From contig JAJPIZ010000022.1 of assembly GCA_021324435.1 (NCBI GenBank), forward strand, positions 1 through 41,614: a stretch of 41,614 bases of DNA, given 5' to 3'. The notes under the pieces were generated by a model, which saw nothing but the letters and a program-made list of their open reading frames with translations, searched no databases and was not told the DNA's origin. Numbering within the stretch: the first letter of the stretch is position 1; each line of letters begins with the position of its first letter. The position numbers were made by a program, and so were the translations under genes. Positions 16,400 to 24,090 of the stretch are shown here, in pieces. This DNA comes from Anaerolineae bacterium (lineage in GTDB: Bacteria > Chloroflexota > Anaerolineae > Anaerolineales > Villigracilaceae).

Positions 16400-16864
16400 G
16401 TGTACAAATCGTATTATCCAAAAGCCAGCGAAATAGATCGCAAATGGTACGTGGCAGATGCCAACGGCCAGAATTTGGGCCGCTTCGCGGCGCGCATCGC
16501 CCACTATCTGCTCGGCAAGCACAAGCCGACCTTTACGCCCGGCGTGGAGATGGGCGATTATGTGGTGGTCATCAATGCCGAGCGCGTCACTGTGACCGGC
16601 ACCAAGACCAGTTCGAAGATGAACACCAAAATGTACAATCATCATTCGGGCTATCCCGGCGGCTTGAAGACCGTCTCGCTGGGTGAGCAGTTGAACAAAC
16701 ATCCGGAGCGCGTTTTGCACGCCGCGGTATGGGGCATGTTGCCGCACAACAAAATGGGGCGCGCCCTGCTCAAGCGTTTGAAAATTTATGCCGGCCCGAA
16801 TCACCCGCATCATTTGCAGAACCCTGAACCGCTTGTGGTTTCGCAGTCTGAACCATTGAAGTAG
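16400..16864 (+). CDS. rplM: 50S ribosomal protein L13
   Basis: A 154-residue L13. GTG at 16400 is chosen because GGAG at 16389-16392 lies 7 nt upstream; an in-frame TTG at 16382 overlaps the truA end and lacks a site. Conserved parts are RKWYVADANGQNLGRFAARIA, GDYVVVINAERVTVTG and the HHSGYPGGLK block. Another is AVWGMLPHNKMGRALLKRLKIYAG. L13 is an early 50S assembly protein, and its gene pairs with rpsI across bacteria, as here. Confidence 0.97.
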   Translation: MYKSYYPKASEIDRKWYVADANGQNLGRFAARIAHYLLGKHKPTFTPGVEMGDYVVVINAERVTVTGTKTSSKMNTKMYNHHSGYPGGLKTVSLGEQLNKHPERVLHAAVWGMLPHNKMGRALLKRLKIYAGPNHPHHLQNPEPLVVSQSEPLK

Positions 16865-16880
16865 AAAGGAAATTGCACTC

Positions 16881-17276
16881 ATGGCTGTTCAATATTACGA
16901 AGGTATTGGCCGACGCAAGGAAAGCACGGCCCGCGTCCGCGTGATGGGCGGAAGCGGCAAGTTCATGGTCAACGACAAGGAGGCCTCGGCGTTCTTCTCG
17001 CGTCTCGGCGACCTGAATGAAATCCTGCAGGCGTTCAAGGCTTGCGGTCAGGATGCGGGTAAATACGATGTCGCTGTGCATGTGACCGGCGGCGGCGTGA
17101 CCGGACAGACCGACGCGGTCAAATTGGGTTTGGCGCGCGCGCTGATCAAGATCAATGCAGATTGGTCTTCGTCCCTGCGCAAGATCGGCCTGCTCACGCG
17201 CGATGCTCGCATCAAAGAGCGCAAGAAACCGGGCCTCAAGAAAGCCCGTAAGGCGCCGACCTATACCAAACGTTAG
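16881..17276 (+). CDS. rpsI: 30S ribosomal protein S9
   Basis: A 131-residue S9. It opens with YYEGIGRRKESTARVRVMGGSG and has the family signature GGGVTGQTDAVKLGLARAL. The basic tail ends in KARKAPTYTKR; the terminal lysine-arginine reaches P-site tRNA in known ribosomes. It sits 16 nt after rplM. A heptamer hairpin lies downstream in the 91-nt spacer to the MazG fusion gene. Confidence 0.98.
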   Translation: MAVQYYEGIGRRKESTARVRVMGGSGKFMVNDKEASAFFSRLGDLNEILQAFKACGQDAGKYDVAVHVTGGGVTGQTDAVKLGLARALIKINADWSSSLRKIGLLTRDARIKERKKPGLKKARKAPTYTKR

Positions 17277-17293
17277 TAGTACGAAGACGAACA

Positions 17294-17347
17294 TAATGCG
17301 TAATACGTACTGCGTAAGTTCTCTTACGTGATACGGATTACGCATTA
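17294..17347. repeat. Heptamer-word hairpin, TAATNCG type (copy D)
   Basis: The left arm 17294-17318 reads TAATGCG TAATACG TACTGCG TAAG, a clear 7-nt period. It pairs with 17323-17347 at 21 of 25 positions around the 4-nt loop TTCT. Its words match those of copy A after rpsJ, so the two are probably related. Only TTGTTTAACGG follows, not a U-run. The mazG GGAG begins about 10 nt beyond the right arm. Confidence 0.85.
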
Positions 17348-17367
17348 CTTGTTTAACGGAGAATATC

Positions 17368-18819
17368 ATGTCTGGAATAACTCTGCTCGGTCTCGGCCCC
17401 GGCGATCCGAATCAGTTGACCCGCGAAGCCTGGGAGATACTTTCCTCTGCCAAGGAAATTTATCTTCGTACGCGTCAGCATCCAACAGTTCTCAATCTTC
17501 CAACCACACTCAAGATACATTCCTTCGACGATTTGTACGAAGACGGTGAATCATTTGATGAAGTCTACGCGGCTATCACAAAAAAGATTCTCGAATTGGG
17601 ACGCCGCGAGGAAGGTGTGATCTACGCCGTGCCGGGACATCCATTCGTGGCCGAAGCGACCTGCCCCGAAATCGCCCGCCTCGCGCGAGACGAAGGGCTG
17701 GCTGTGCGGAGCGTCGAGGCTTTGTCGTTCCTCGAGCCGACCTTCTCTGCCCTGGGCCTTGACCCGTACCCGCGTTTGACCCTCTTCGACGCGCTGACTC
17801 TCAGCCAGTCTCACGTCCCGGCCTTCGCGCCAGACGCCCCAGTGCTGATCGCGCAAATCTATTCGCGCGTGGTCGCCTCGGAAGTCAAATCCACGTTGAC
17901 GTCCATCTATCCTGATGAACATCGCGTCAAATTGATCCACGCGGCAGGGACAAAAGATCAACTCGTTGAAGACCTCGCGCTGTTTGAAATTGACCGAAGC
18001 GAGCATATCGGTCTGCTGACTTCGCTCTATGTTCCATCGCTGGGCGAAGGGACATCGTTTGAATCATTTCAGGAAATTGTCGCGCATTTGCGCGCGCCGG
18101 ACGGCTGTCCGTGGGACAAAGAGCAGACTCACGCGTCGCTTCGCAAGCATCTGCTGGAAGAATCATACGAAGCGATTTCGGCGATTGACTCGGACGATTT
18201 TCACGCCATGCGCGAGGAGTTCGGTGATTTGCTTTTGCAGATCATGTTGAATGCGCAGATCGCCAGTGAGGAAGGCGAGTTCACGGTCAACGATGTGGTC
18301 AAGGGAATTTACGACAAGATCATCCGCCGCCATCCACATGTGTTCGGGGATGTCAGAGTGAATGGCGTCAGTGACGTTCTGCAGAATTGGGAGAAGTTGA
18401 AAGAAACAGAGAGAAAAGGGAAGGGGGAGAAGGAAAAAGGAATATTGGACGGCGTACCGGTGGCTTTGCCTGCCTTGAGTCAGGCGCAGGAATATCAGGA
18501 CCGCGCCGCGCGCGTCGGTTTCGACTGGCCGGAGATCGAGGGCGTGCTGGACAAAATTGCCGAGGAAATTCAGGAAGTCAAAAACGCCGAGACGGATTTT
18601 CAGCTTGCGGATGAAATCGGCGATTTGTTCTTCGTTTTAGTGAACTTGGCGCGCTGGAAGAATGTGGATGCCGAGTCTGCGTTGCGGGGGACGAACATGA
18701 AATTCAAAAAACGATTCGGTTATGTGGAACAGTCCGCGAAACAACAGGGACGAAATCTATCGGATATGAAACTGGAAGAGATGGATGCACTGTGGAATGA
18801 AGCCAAGAGAATGGATTAA
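17368..18819 (+). CDS. mazG: Tetrapyrrole-methylase-like domain fused to MazG pyrophosphohydrolase
   Basis: A 483-residue two-domain protein resembling B. subtilis YabN. Residues 1 to about 220 form an SAM-dependent tetrapyrrole (corrin/porphyrin) methylase fold, starting ITLLGLGPGDPNQLT with an AVPGHPFVAEA motif. Residues from about 230 are MazG, which hydrolyses NTPs to NMP and pyrophosphate. The first MazG helix bundle has LLEESYEA and REEFGDLLLQ metal-binding acids; the second repeat has IAEEIQEV and DEIGDLFFVLVNLARW. The methylase substrate in such fusions is unclear. GGAG supports the ATG. The end overlaps the converging next gene by 4 nt. Confidence 0.92.
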   Translation: MSGITLLGLGPGDPNQLTREAWEILSSAKEIYLRTRQHPTVLNLPTTLKIHSFDDLYEDGESFDEVYAAITKKILELGRREEGVIYAVPGHPFVAEATCPEIARLARDEGLAVRSVEALSFLEPTFSALGLDPYPRLTLFDALTLSQSHVPAFAPDAPVLIAQIYSRVVASEVKSTLTSIYPDEHRVKLIHAAGTKDQLVEDLALFEIDRSEHIGLLTSLYVPSLGEGTSFESFQEIVAHLRAPDGCPWDKEQTHASLRKHLLEESYEAISAIDSDDFHAMREEFGDLLLQIMLNAQIASEEGEFTVNDVVKGIYDKIIRRHPHVFGDVRVNGVSDVLQNWEKLKETERKGKGEKEKGILDGVPVALPALSQAQEYQDRAARVGFDWPEIEGVLDKIAEEIQEVKNAETDFQLADEIGDLFFVLVNLARWKNVDAESALRGTNMKFKKRFGYVEQSAKQQGRNLSDMKLEEMDALWNEAKRMD

Positions 18820-19565
18820 TCCTTCCATGCAATTGTCAGCTCGCGCAATTGCGGTTCGACTTTGCTTGCCAGCTCTCGAATCTCATCTGCTTCATGCAGT
18901 AGCCCTTCGATGACTTCCGTCAGCGCGCGAAGTAGTTCAGCCTGCTCGAGCAAAGTCACAAATGATTCTGCGAACATGTCCCGAACGTCGGAGGGAAGAT
19001 CATCGAAGCCTCTGCCGTTGTTGGCCGACAGGCCGCGCCGAAGACACGCCAGGTTAAGGGCGTAATCACGGGCGCCGCTGATCCAGTATTCGGCTTGCCA
19101 GTAGCGGCCGCGTTCGATGCAAAAGCGGGCGCGTAGCACGTGATGGACGGCATAACCGAAAAGTTCATGCGCCGATGGCTGTGGAGTAAAGGGTCTCTCC
19201 ACAGAACTCCCGAAGAGTAATTTAAACTTTGGGCTGGTCGCGCCAAACTTGAAGGCGGGCGTGAACGAGAGATCGAATTGCAAACAGCCGGGGAGCAGAA
19301 AGACTCGATAAATGGATGGCCCGCTCGGCAGGTCGAAAAGATGCGTCGCGTCGAACTCCTTGACGAGGTTGTGAGTCCAATCCTCGAGCACGTCGTACAT
19401 CGAGACATTGTCTGCAACTGCAAACGTTAGATCAAGATCAGACCAGCGATCCCCATCGCTGAGGGCAAGCGAACCGACCGCGGCGCCTGCGACGACCCGC
19501 GCGTCCTCCGCCGCCATTTGAAGGACGCGCTCGCGAATGTGATTTCGATCTTCAACACTGAACAT
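18816..19565 (-). CDS. Nucleotidyltransferase-fold protein (aminoglycoside-adenylyltransferase-like)
   Basis: A 249-residue protein of the polymerase-beta nucleotidyltransferase superfamily. The active-site pattern is visible: G31-S32, then D43-L44-D45 in SDLDLTF. A likely third carboxylate near residue 118 lies in LQFDLSF. Such enzymes transfer nucleotides to antibiotics, RNA or proteins; the substrate here cannot be told. The C-terminal half is helical, as in streptomycin/spectinomycin-type or minimal nucleotidyltransferases. It converges on mazG with a 4-nt overlap of stops. No strong ribosome binding site is visible. Confidence 0.75.
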   Translation of the reverse strand: MFSVEDRNHIRERVLQMAAEDARVVAGAAVGSLALSDGDRWSDLDLTFAVADNVSMYDVLEDWTHNLVKEFDATHLFDLPSGPSIYRVFLLPGCLQFDLSFTPAFKFGATSPKFKLLFGSSVERPFTPQPSAHELFGYAVHHVLRARFCIERGRYWQAEYWISGARDYALNLACLRRGLSANNGRGFDDLPSDVRDMFAESFVTLLEQAELLRALTEVIEGLLHEADEIRELASKVEPQLRELTIAWKD

Positions 19566-19654
19566 AGCAAACTGGGTGTGATGGAATGCCTTCTGTGCCC
19601 GGCTCTTTCCAAATCGGTGAGACCGAATGGCAATCCTTTGGTTTCCATAAAGAA

Positions 19655-20212
19655 TTATTTCTTATAATGTAACGCAACAACTCCCGAGTGAAACGTTTTC
19701 GATCCGACAAGTTTTAATGTAAGGTTCTTGCCCGATTCGAATAAGCGGGGACCTTTTCCCGCAATGATCGGATGAACGACAAAATGATACTCGTCGATGA
19801 GATTCCATTCTGCAACTTGCGATGCGATGTTCAGCCCACCAATGAAAATATTTTTTCCTGGCTGTTGTTTCAGCTTCATGATTTCTTCTCGAAGATTTGC
19901 GTGGAGGAGCGTCGTGTTGTTCCACTCCACGCTCTTCAACGTTGTTGAAAAGACAATCTTTGGTATGGAATCGAATGTACGTGCGAATTCGTTGATCGCT
20001 TTCGTTTCCGATTGATTCACTGCGACATCGTGCCAGTACGGATACATCAAGTGATACGTGTTGCGTCCGAAAATTTCAACACCTGAATCGCGCAAGAACC
20101 CGGTGAAGTACTCGTGCAATTCGTCGTCGGCGACTACCGATTCATGTCCGCAACAGCCGTCTATTGTGATGTTGATGGCAAAAATAACTTTTCTCATTTG
20201 TTCTTCTGACAT
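19655..20212 (-). CDS. DHFR/RibD C-terminal-domain reductase
   Basis: About 185 residues of the dihydrofolate-reductase-like fold shared with RibD and YyaP/YwjB-type proteins. It has KVIFAINITIDGCCGH at the N-terminus and EIFGRNTYHLMYPYW. The GKNIFIGGLNIASQVAEWNLIDEYHFVVHPIIAGKGPRLF region typifies this group. Such proteins bind NADPH, but most members lack an assigned substrate. I prefer the ATG at 20212, which lies 8 nt after AAAGGA; another ATG three codons earlier overlaps that site. A MITE-like inverted repeat begins just upstream. Confidence 0.8.
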   Translation of the reverse strand: MSEEQMRKVIFAINITIDGCCGHESVVADDELHEYFTGFLRDSGVEIFGRNTYHLMYPYWHDVAVNQSETKAINEFARTFDSIPKIVFSTTLKSVEWNNTTLLHANLREEIMKLKQQPGKNIFIGGLNIASQVAEWNLIDEYHFVVHPIIAGKGPRLFESGKNLTLKLVGSKTFHSGVVALHYKK

Positions 20213-20635
20213 TATTTTCATCCTTTATTAATTCACCTTACGCAGTGCCTTGTTGAGCGAAGCGAAACATCTTGTACTTTGGCAGTAGAGATACTTTGCC
20301 GGCCCCTTCACTTCGTTCAGCGCTTCAGCTCAGAGTGACATGCCTAAAGGTTGTTAAGTGCGCAAGGTGAATTATTAATTGAGGGAAAGAGCGCCGCGCA
20401 AAGATGAAGATTTCAAATGCCATGACTCTATTCAATTGACCTTCGCCGATCGCTGGTTGTGAACACGCGTCGATGCTCGCTTTCATTTCAATCTATTCAT
20501 TTCAAGATCGACAGCGATTTTTCACTTCCGCCTGCTTGTTTATACCATCTTGGGTTAAAATACCATGAAAAAATTATAGCACAAGCAGATATTCTAATGC
20601 CTCCATCCGATCAAGGCGTTTCCAGGAATCGCTAC
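20213..20635. other. 423-nt spacer without a gene, holding a MITE-like element and a possible promoter
   Basis: No open frame here looks coding. An inverted-repeat element occupies 20229-20374. The rest leads to the Nudix gene. TAAAAT at 20556-20561 could be a -10 box, but I find no convincing -35 at the right distance. The frame of the Nudix gene stays open back to 20459, but that upstream part has no Nudix character and lacks a start with a ribosome binding site. Confidence 0.6.
20229..20374. mobile_element. MITE-like element with 16-bp terminal inverted repeats
   Basis: The left end 20229-20244 and right end 20359-20374 are inverted repeats matching at 15 of 16 positions (TAATTCACCTTACGCA versus TAATTCACCTTGCGCA). 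Each repeat ends in TA at the outer edge, compatible with a TA target duplication of the mariner/IS630 type. The 146-bp interior encodes nothing. It contains a GAGCGAAGCGAAAC stretch and a reverse-oriented CTCAGAGTGACA stretch, a motif pair common in intergenic bacterial repeats. No transposase is nearby, so it would be non-autonomous. Confidence 0.55.
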
Positions 20636-21094
20636 ATGTTCATCCCCCGCGCGCTCATCTTTCTGCGGCGGGGGGATTCATATTTGCTGATCAAAGGCGC
20701 CGCCACGAAAAAATTATGGGCGAATAAATACAACGGCCTCGGCGGTCATGTGGAACGCGGAGAGGATGTGCTGTCCGCGGCGCGGAGGGAGCTGAGTGAA
20801 GAAACAGGGCTTAGAGCAAGTCTTTGGTTGTGTGGAATTGTCGTTGTGGATGTGGGTGAGACCGGGGTCTGTCTGTTTGTTTTTAGCGGCGAAAGTTCCG
20901 AGGGTGAGCCAAAGCCTTCTAACGAGGGAACCGTTGAATGGGTCCCGTTTGATGCGGTGAAGAGTCTGCCTGTCGTGGAAGATTTGCCCGTCCTGCTTTC
21001 CAAAATTCATGGCATGAAGCGCGGCGATCCGCCGTTCATGGCGCGCTCGTTTTACGACTCGAATAAACAATTGCGCGTTGAGTTTGCGGAGTAA
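20636..21094 (+). CDS. Nudix hydrolase, MutT/8-oxo-dGTPase-like
   Basis: A 152-residue Nudix protein. The full Nudix box runs from residue 37 to 59, from GHVERGED to SEETGL, with the REL-EE-G metal-binding pattern intact. Such enzymes hydrolyse nucleoside diphosphates linked to another group, often oxidised nucleotides. I place the start at ATG 20636 because AGGAA at 20624-20628 lies 7 nt upstream and the following FIPRALIFLRRGD is the natural first strand. The convergent histidine kinase gene ends 5 nt beyond the stop. Confidence 0.85.
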   Translation: MFIPRALIFLRRGDSYLLIKGAATKKLWANKYNGLGGHVERGEDVLSAARRELSEETGLRASLWLCGIVVVDVGETGVCLFVFSGESSEGEPKPSNEGTVEWVPFDAVKSLPVVEDLPVLLSKIHGMKRGDPPFMARSFYDSNKQLRVEFAE

Positions 21095-21099
21095 TCGCT

Positions 21100-22275
21100 T
21101 TATTTCTTCGCGCCCCAAACAGGCAGGAACATTGTGAATGTACTGCCGCGTTCGGGCGTGCTTTCCACCTCCAGTTTGCCGCGATGCTGTTTGATTACCT
21201 GATGTGTAATCGCAAGCCCAATCCCAATCCCGCTGAATAAATTGTCGCCGCTTTTTTCGAGATGATAGAAACGGTCGAAGATGTGTGGGCGCGTATCGGG
21301 TGAAATTCCGATGCCGTGATCTTCGATGGAGACCATCAAAAAGTCGCCGCGCGGAACGAAGCGGATTTCCACATCGCCGCCTTTTGGACTGAACTTGATG
21401 GCATTGTCAATCAACGCGGTCAGGGCGCGCTCCAATGATTTCGGGTCGCCGGAGATCTGCGGTACGCTTCGCTCGCTCCTGACCTTGAGACGGACGCGGC
21501 GTTCTTCGGCCTTTTTCGCGTACTTGTCCGCCACCTGACGCGCCAGCTCCACCATGTCCACCGGCTGGAATTCAGGAAAGACGAGTTCGATTTCCTGCAG
21601 GAATAAAATGTCGTTGACGAGTCCTACAATCTGTTCCACATTGCGCGAGACGGTCTTCAGCGCTTCGTGCAAATTATCTCCGGAGAGCATTCCCTTTTGC
21701 AGAATTTGCAGGTAGCCGCTGGCGGCCATGAGCGGAGTGCGAAGTTCATGCGCCACATTGGTGAGGAACTCACGGCGCGCCAAATCCTGCTCGGCTAGTT
21801 TTTGATACGCCTCGGCCAGTTCCGCGGCGCGCATCCGCAGGTCTTCAATGGCCATCTGATCGTTCTGTCGCAGGCGGTTGCTGATCTCTTTGACCATCGC
21901 CATGGCCACACTGCTGGAGCGTTGAAGCACGCGTTGGAACCCTTCTTTATCCAGTTCGAGCACCACCAGCGGAGACTTGGCTGCGACCGTCGCGGCGCGC
22001 GGCGCGTTGTGAATCAGCGCCATCTCGCCGAAGAAGTCGCCTGCGCTCAAGGTCTTGAGCAGATGCGACTCGGCGTTGTTAACCACCTTGGTCACCTCGG
22101 CTTCACCGTCGAGGATCATGTAAAAAGTATGCTCGACATTGTTTTCGCGGCAAAGCACCGCGCCTGCCGGATACGAGTTGATCTTGCTGTTCGAAATCAA
22201 CTCTTCCACTTCAGCGGGCGTGATGCCGGGGAATGCGCGGGGAATGATTCTGCTGGGGGCGCGGGTATTTGTCAT
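21100..22275 (-). CDS. Cyclic-nucleotide-binding-domain histidine kinase
   Basis: A 391-residue soluble protein. Residues 15-135 are a cNMP-binding domain, with FGEMALIHNAPRAATV as the phosphate-binding cassette. A coiled-coil at about 136-168 leads to HisKA, with the phospho-accepting H176 in AHELRTP. The HATPase domain has N-box N291, D319 in DHGIGIS and the GIGIGLA lid. No membrane segment is present, so the input is probably a cytoplasmic small molecule, perhaps cAMP; that is inference. No response regulator lies beside it. GAGGTAGT precedes the ATG. Confidence 0.9.
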   Translation of the reverse strand: MTNTRAPSRIIPRAFPGITPAEVEELISNSKINSYPAGAVLCRENNVEHTFYMILDGEAEVTKVVNNAESHLLKTLSAGDFFGEMALIHNAPRAATVAAKSPLVVLELDKEGFQRVLQRSSSVAMAMVKEISNRLRQNDQMAIEDLRMRAAELAEAYQKLAEQDLARREFLTNVAHELRTPLMAASGYLQILQKGMLSGDNLHEALKTVSRNVEQIVGLVNDILFLQEIELVFPEFQPVDMVELARQVADKYAKKAEERRVRLKVRSERSVPQISGDPKSLERALTALIDNAIKFSPKGGDVEIRFVPRGDFLMVSIEDHGIGISPDTRPHIFDRFYHLEKSGDNLFSGIGIGLAITHQVIKQHRGKLEVESTPERGSTFTMFLPVWGAKK

Positions 22276-22340
22276 ACTACCTCTACATCAAAGCAACATT
22301 GTAATGTGAACAATAAGACATGGCTTCACCCATTCGGGCT

Positions 22341-22480
22341 GGCGGTTATCGGAGAGTCCAACGCGAGAAAAAATAGTGAGTTTGAACCGCTACGAGCGCA
22401 AAGGACGCGAAGTTTGAAGCGATTTTCCTGGCGTGCTTCGCGGTAACAATTGCGCGCCGACGGGTTCTCCGATAAACGAC
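22341..22480. repeat. Inverted-repeat-bounded intergenic element, about 140 bp
   Basis: The ends 22341-22363 and 22458-22480 are inverted repeats matching at 17 of 23 positions, with a perfect 10-bp core (TTATCGGAGA at 22346-22355, TCTCCGATAA at 22466-22475). Inside, 22386-22443 forms a second imperfect hairpin (ACCGC to GCGGT). Its left arm reads as 9-nt steps: CGCTACGAG, CGCAAAGGA, CGCGAAGTT. There is no coding content. It fills nearly the whole gap between the kinase start and the next gene's stop, and may be a MITE or a palindromic repeat. Confidence 0.5.
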
Positions 22481-22965
22481 TAAAGTTTGTAACCGAACTT
22501 TCTCAACAAGTCTTTGCGCCAGGCAATACCTTCGGCATCTTCCACGCCTTTGGGCGAGAAGCCATCCACCACGCCGAGGATGCCGCGGCCCTGTTCCGTC
22601 TCTGCTACAATGACTTCGGTGGGGTTGGCCGTCGCGCAGAAGACGCGCGCCACCTCGGGCACGGCCTTGATTGTGTTCAACACATTCACTGGAAAGAATC
22701 CCTCGCCCAGGAACAAAATGAAGGAGTGTCCCGCGCCGATTGCACTCGCGTTCTTCTTTGCCAGTTCGATCATCGCCTCGTCTGTCCCTGACCACCGCAC
22801 CAGACATTTGCCAGACGCCTCGCAGAACGCCAGCCCGAACTTGATGCCGGGCACGGCGGTCGCCAGCGCTTCGTGCACATCCTCGACCGTCTTGATGAAG
22901 TGCGATTGTCCAAGGATGAAATTGACCGTCTCCGGCTTTTCGATCTTTACAATTTTGATATCCAT
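22480..22965 (-). CDS. Adenosine-specific-kinase family protein
   Basis: A 161-residue protein strongly resembling the family named adenosine-specific kinase (Pfam Adenosine_kin). It has FILGQSHFIKTVEDVHEAL, VPGIKFGLAFCEASGKCLVRW, and NPTEVIVAETEQGRGILGVVDGF. The family is best known from archaea and thermophilic bacteria, where a member was reported to bind adenosine/AMP-type ligands. The true cellular role is unsettled. The ATG at 22965 is fixed by AGGAGG at 22974-22979. A frame extending to 22998 would include this site and is rejected. Confidence 0.85.
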   Translation of the reverse strand: MDIKIVKIEKPETVNFILGQSHFIKTVEDVHEALATAVPGIKFGLAFCEASGKCLVRWSGTDEAMIELAKKNASAIGAGHSFILFLGEGFFPVNVLNTIKAVPEVARVFCATANPTEVIVAETEQGRGILGVVDGFSPKGVEDAEGIAWRKDLLRKFGYKL

Positions 22966-22988
22966 ACGGGCGTCCTCCTTCCGGTATG

Positions 22989-22994
22989 ATTGTA
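22989..22994 (-). promoter_or_regulatory. Extended -10 promoter for the adenosine-kinase-family gene
   Basis: On the minus strand the sequence TGCTACAAT gives a TGn-extended -10 box (TACAAT, plus-strand 22989-22994). A start near 22982 would leave a leader of about 17 nt that just contains the AGGAGG site. No strong -35 is visible, as is usual for extended -10 promoters. Confidence 0.45.
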
Positions 22995-23051
22995 GCAAAA
23001 ATCCGTCCTTCCAGCATTTTCATAGAATTGCGAAATCAAGGAGTTCCATCC

Positions 23052-24035
23052 ATGGCCCTGAGCCGTTTTCTTTTCACTGCCTGCTTGTTTGCACTTTTTC
23101 TCTTTGCGTGCGCGCCGTCACCTTATATTGAAAGTCCTGCATTGACCGAGGCCGCCTCGCCCGCGCCCACTTCGATTCCAACCCAGACCCCGATTCCTAC
23201 AGCCACGCCGCGTCCACTTGTGCCGAACTTTGAACACATCGTTATTGTTGTTTTGGAAAACAAGGAATTTGGCGCGGTGATTCAGAATTACAAAATGCCG
23301 TATTTCAACGAACTTGCGAAATCATACACGTTGCTCACGCAACATTACGCCGTCACGCATCCAAGTTTACCCAATTATCTTGCGTTGATTGGCGGCGACA
23401 CGTTTGGCGTCACGTTCGACTGCGACAGTTGCATCTATGACGCACAGACTCTGCCTGATCAAATCGAGGCCAGCGGCCGCACGTGGAAGACGTATCAGGA
23501 GGACATGCCGTCACCATGTTATCCGAACCCTTACGCCGCGGATTACGCCATCAAGCATAATCCGTTTATGTACTTCAAACCGATTCGGCTGGATGTGAAT
23601 CGCTGCGCGCGCAGCGTTGTCCCGTTCACGCAACTTTCCGCGGACCTCGCGGCGGGCGCGCTTCCAAATTTCGTTTTCGTTACCCCCAACCTTTGCAACG
23701 ACGCGCATGACTGTGAGATCAACATCACCGACGATTGGCTCAAAACATTCATGGGCCAACTCCAGCCCGCCCTGGACGCGGATGGAAGGCCCTACCTCAT
23801 TATCCTCACCTGGGATGAAGGGCAGGGGAAGCATTCGTGTTGTGGCTTGCCGGAAGAAGCCGGCGGACGGGTCGCGACCATTCTCATTTCCCCTCAAGCC
23901 AAAAACGGTTTTCACGATGACACGCCATACACTCACTACTCAATTTTGAAAACCATCGAGCAGGCCTGGAGTCTTCCGTTCCTCGGTCATGCCGCCGATG
24001 AAAATAATGTACTGATCACAGCACCATGGAAATAA
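23052..24035 (+). CDS. Secreted phosphoesterase-family lipoprotein
   Basis: A 327-residue lipoprotein. The signal peptide ends in the lipobox LFA-C (about residue 19), followed by a Pro/Thr/Ser-rich linker. The catalytic region resembles the phosphoesterase family of acid phosphatases and phospholipase C (Pfam PF04185): IVIVVLENKEFGAV, THPSLPNYLALIGGD, a TPNLCNDAHDC metal-site block and LTWDEGQG. It probably removes phosphate from extracellular esters. The ATG at 23052 follows AAGGAG by 8 nt; earlier in-frame starts would ruin the signal peptide. It diverges from the adenosine-kinase gene and converges on rsmD. Confidence 0.85.
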   Translation: MALSRFLFTACLFALFLFACAPSPYIESPALTEAASPAPTSIPTQTPIPTATPRPLVPNFEHIVIVVLENKEFGAVIQNYKMPYFNELAKSYTLLTQHYAVTHPSLPNYLALIGGDTFGVTFDCDSCIYDAQTLPDQIEASGRTWKTYQEDMPSPCYPNPYAADYAIKHNPFMYFKPIRLDVNRCARSVVPFTQLSADLAAGALPNFVFVTPNLCNDAHDCEINITDDWLKTFMGQLQPALDADGRPYLIILTWDEGQGKHSCCGLPEEAGGRVATILISPQAKNGFHDDTPYTHYSILKTIEQAWSLPFLGHAADENNVLITAPWK

Positions 24036-24036
24036 T

Positions 24037-24090
24037 GTGTAAGGCAGAGCGCTCGCGCTGAGCGCAGTCGAGGCGTCGCCCGCCCTACAC
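24037..24090. repeat. Imperfect palindrome between convergent genes
   Basis: GTGTAAGGCAGAG from 24037 is answered by an inverted copy ending GCCCTACAC at 24090, with A/G differences that would be U-G wobble in minus-strand RNA. The centre has GAGCGCTCGCGCTGAGCGCAG, whose halves are also partly complementary. It spans the phosphoesterase stop region and the rsmD stop at 24085. It could terminate transcription from both sides, though there is no U-run. Confidence 0.5.

Noticed and set aside
4503..17347. Heptamer tracts as CRISPR repeats
   Set aside because: The words are 7 nt, degenerate and without spacers, and no cas genes are present.
20459..20635. N-terminal extension of the Nudix gene
   Set aside because: The 59 extra residues have no Nudix character and no ribosome binding site, while AGGAA precedes ATG 20636.
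22346..23023. A 225-codon minus-strand frame covering the adenosine-kinase-family gene and the repeat
   Set aside because: It is another frame of a gene with clear homology and reads through the inverted-repeat element. The product is Arg/Gly-rich with no motif.
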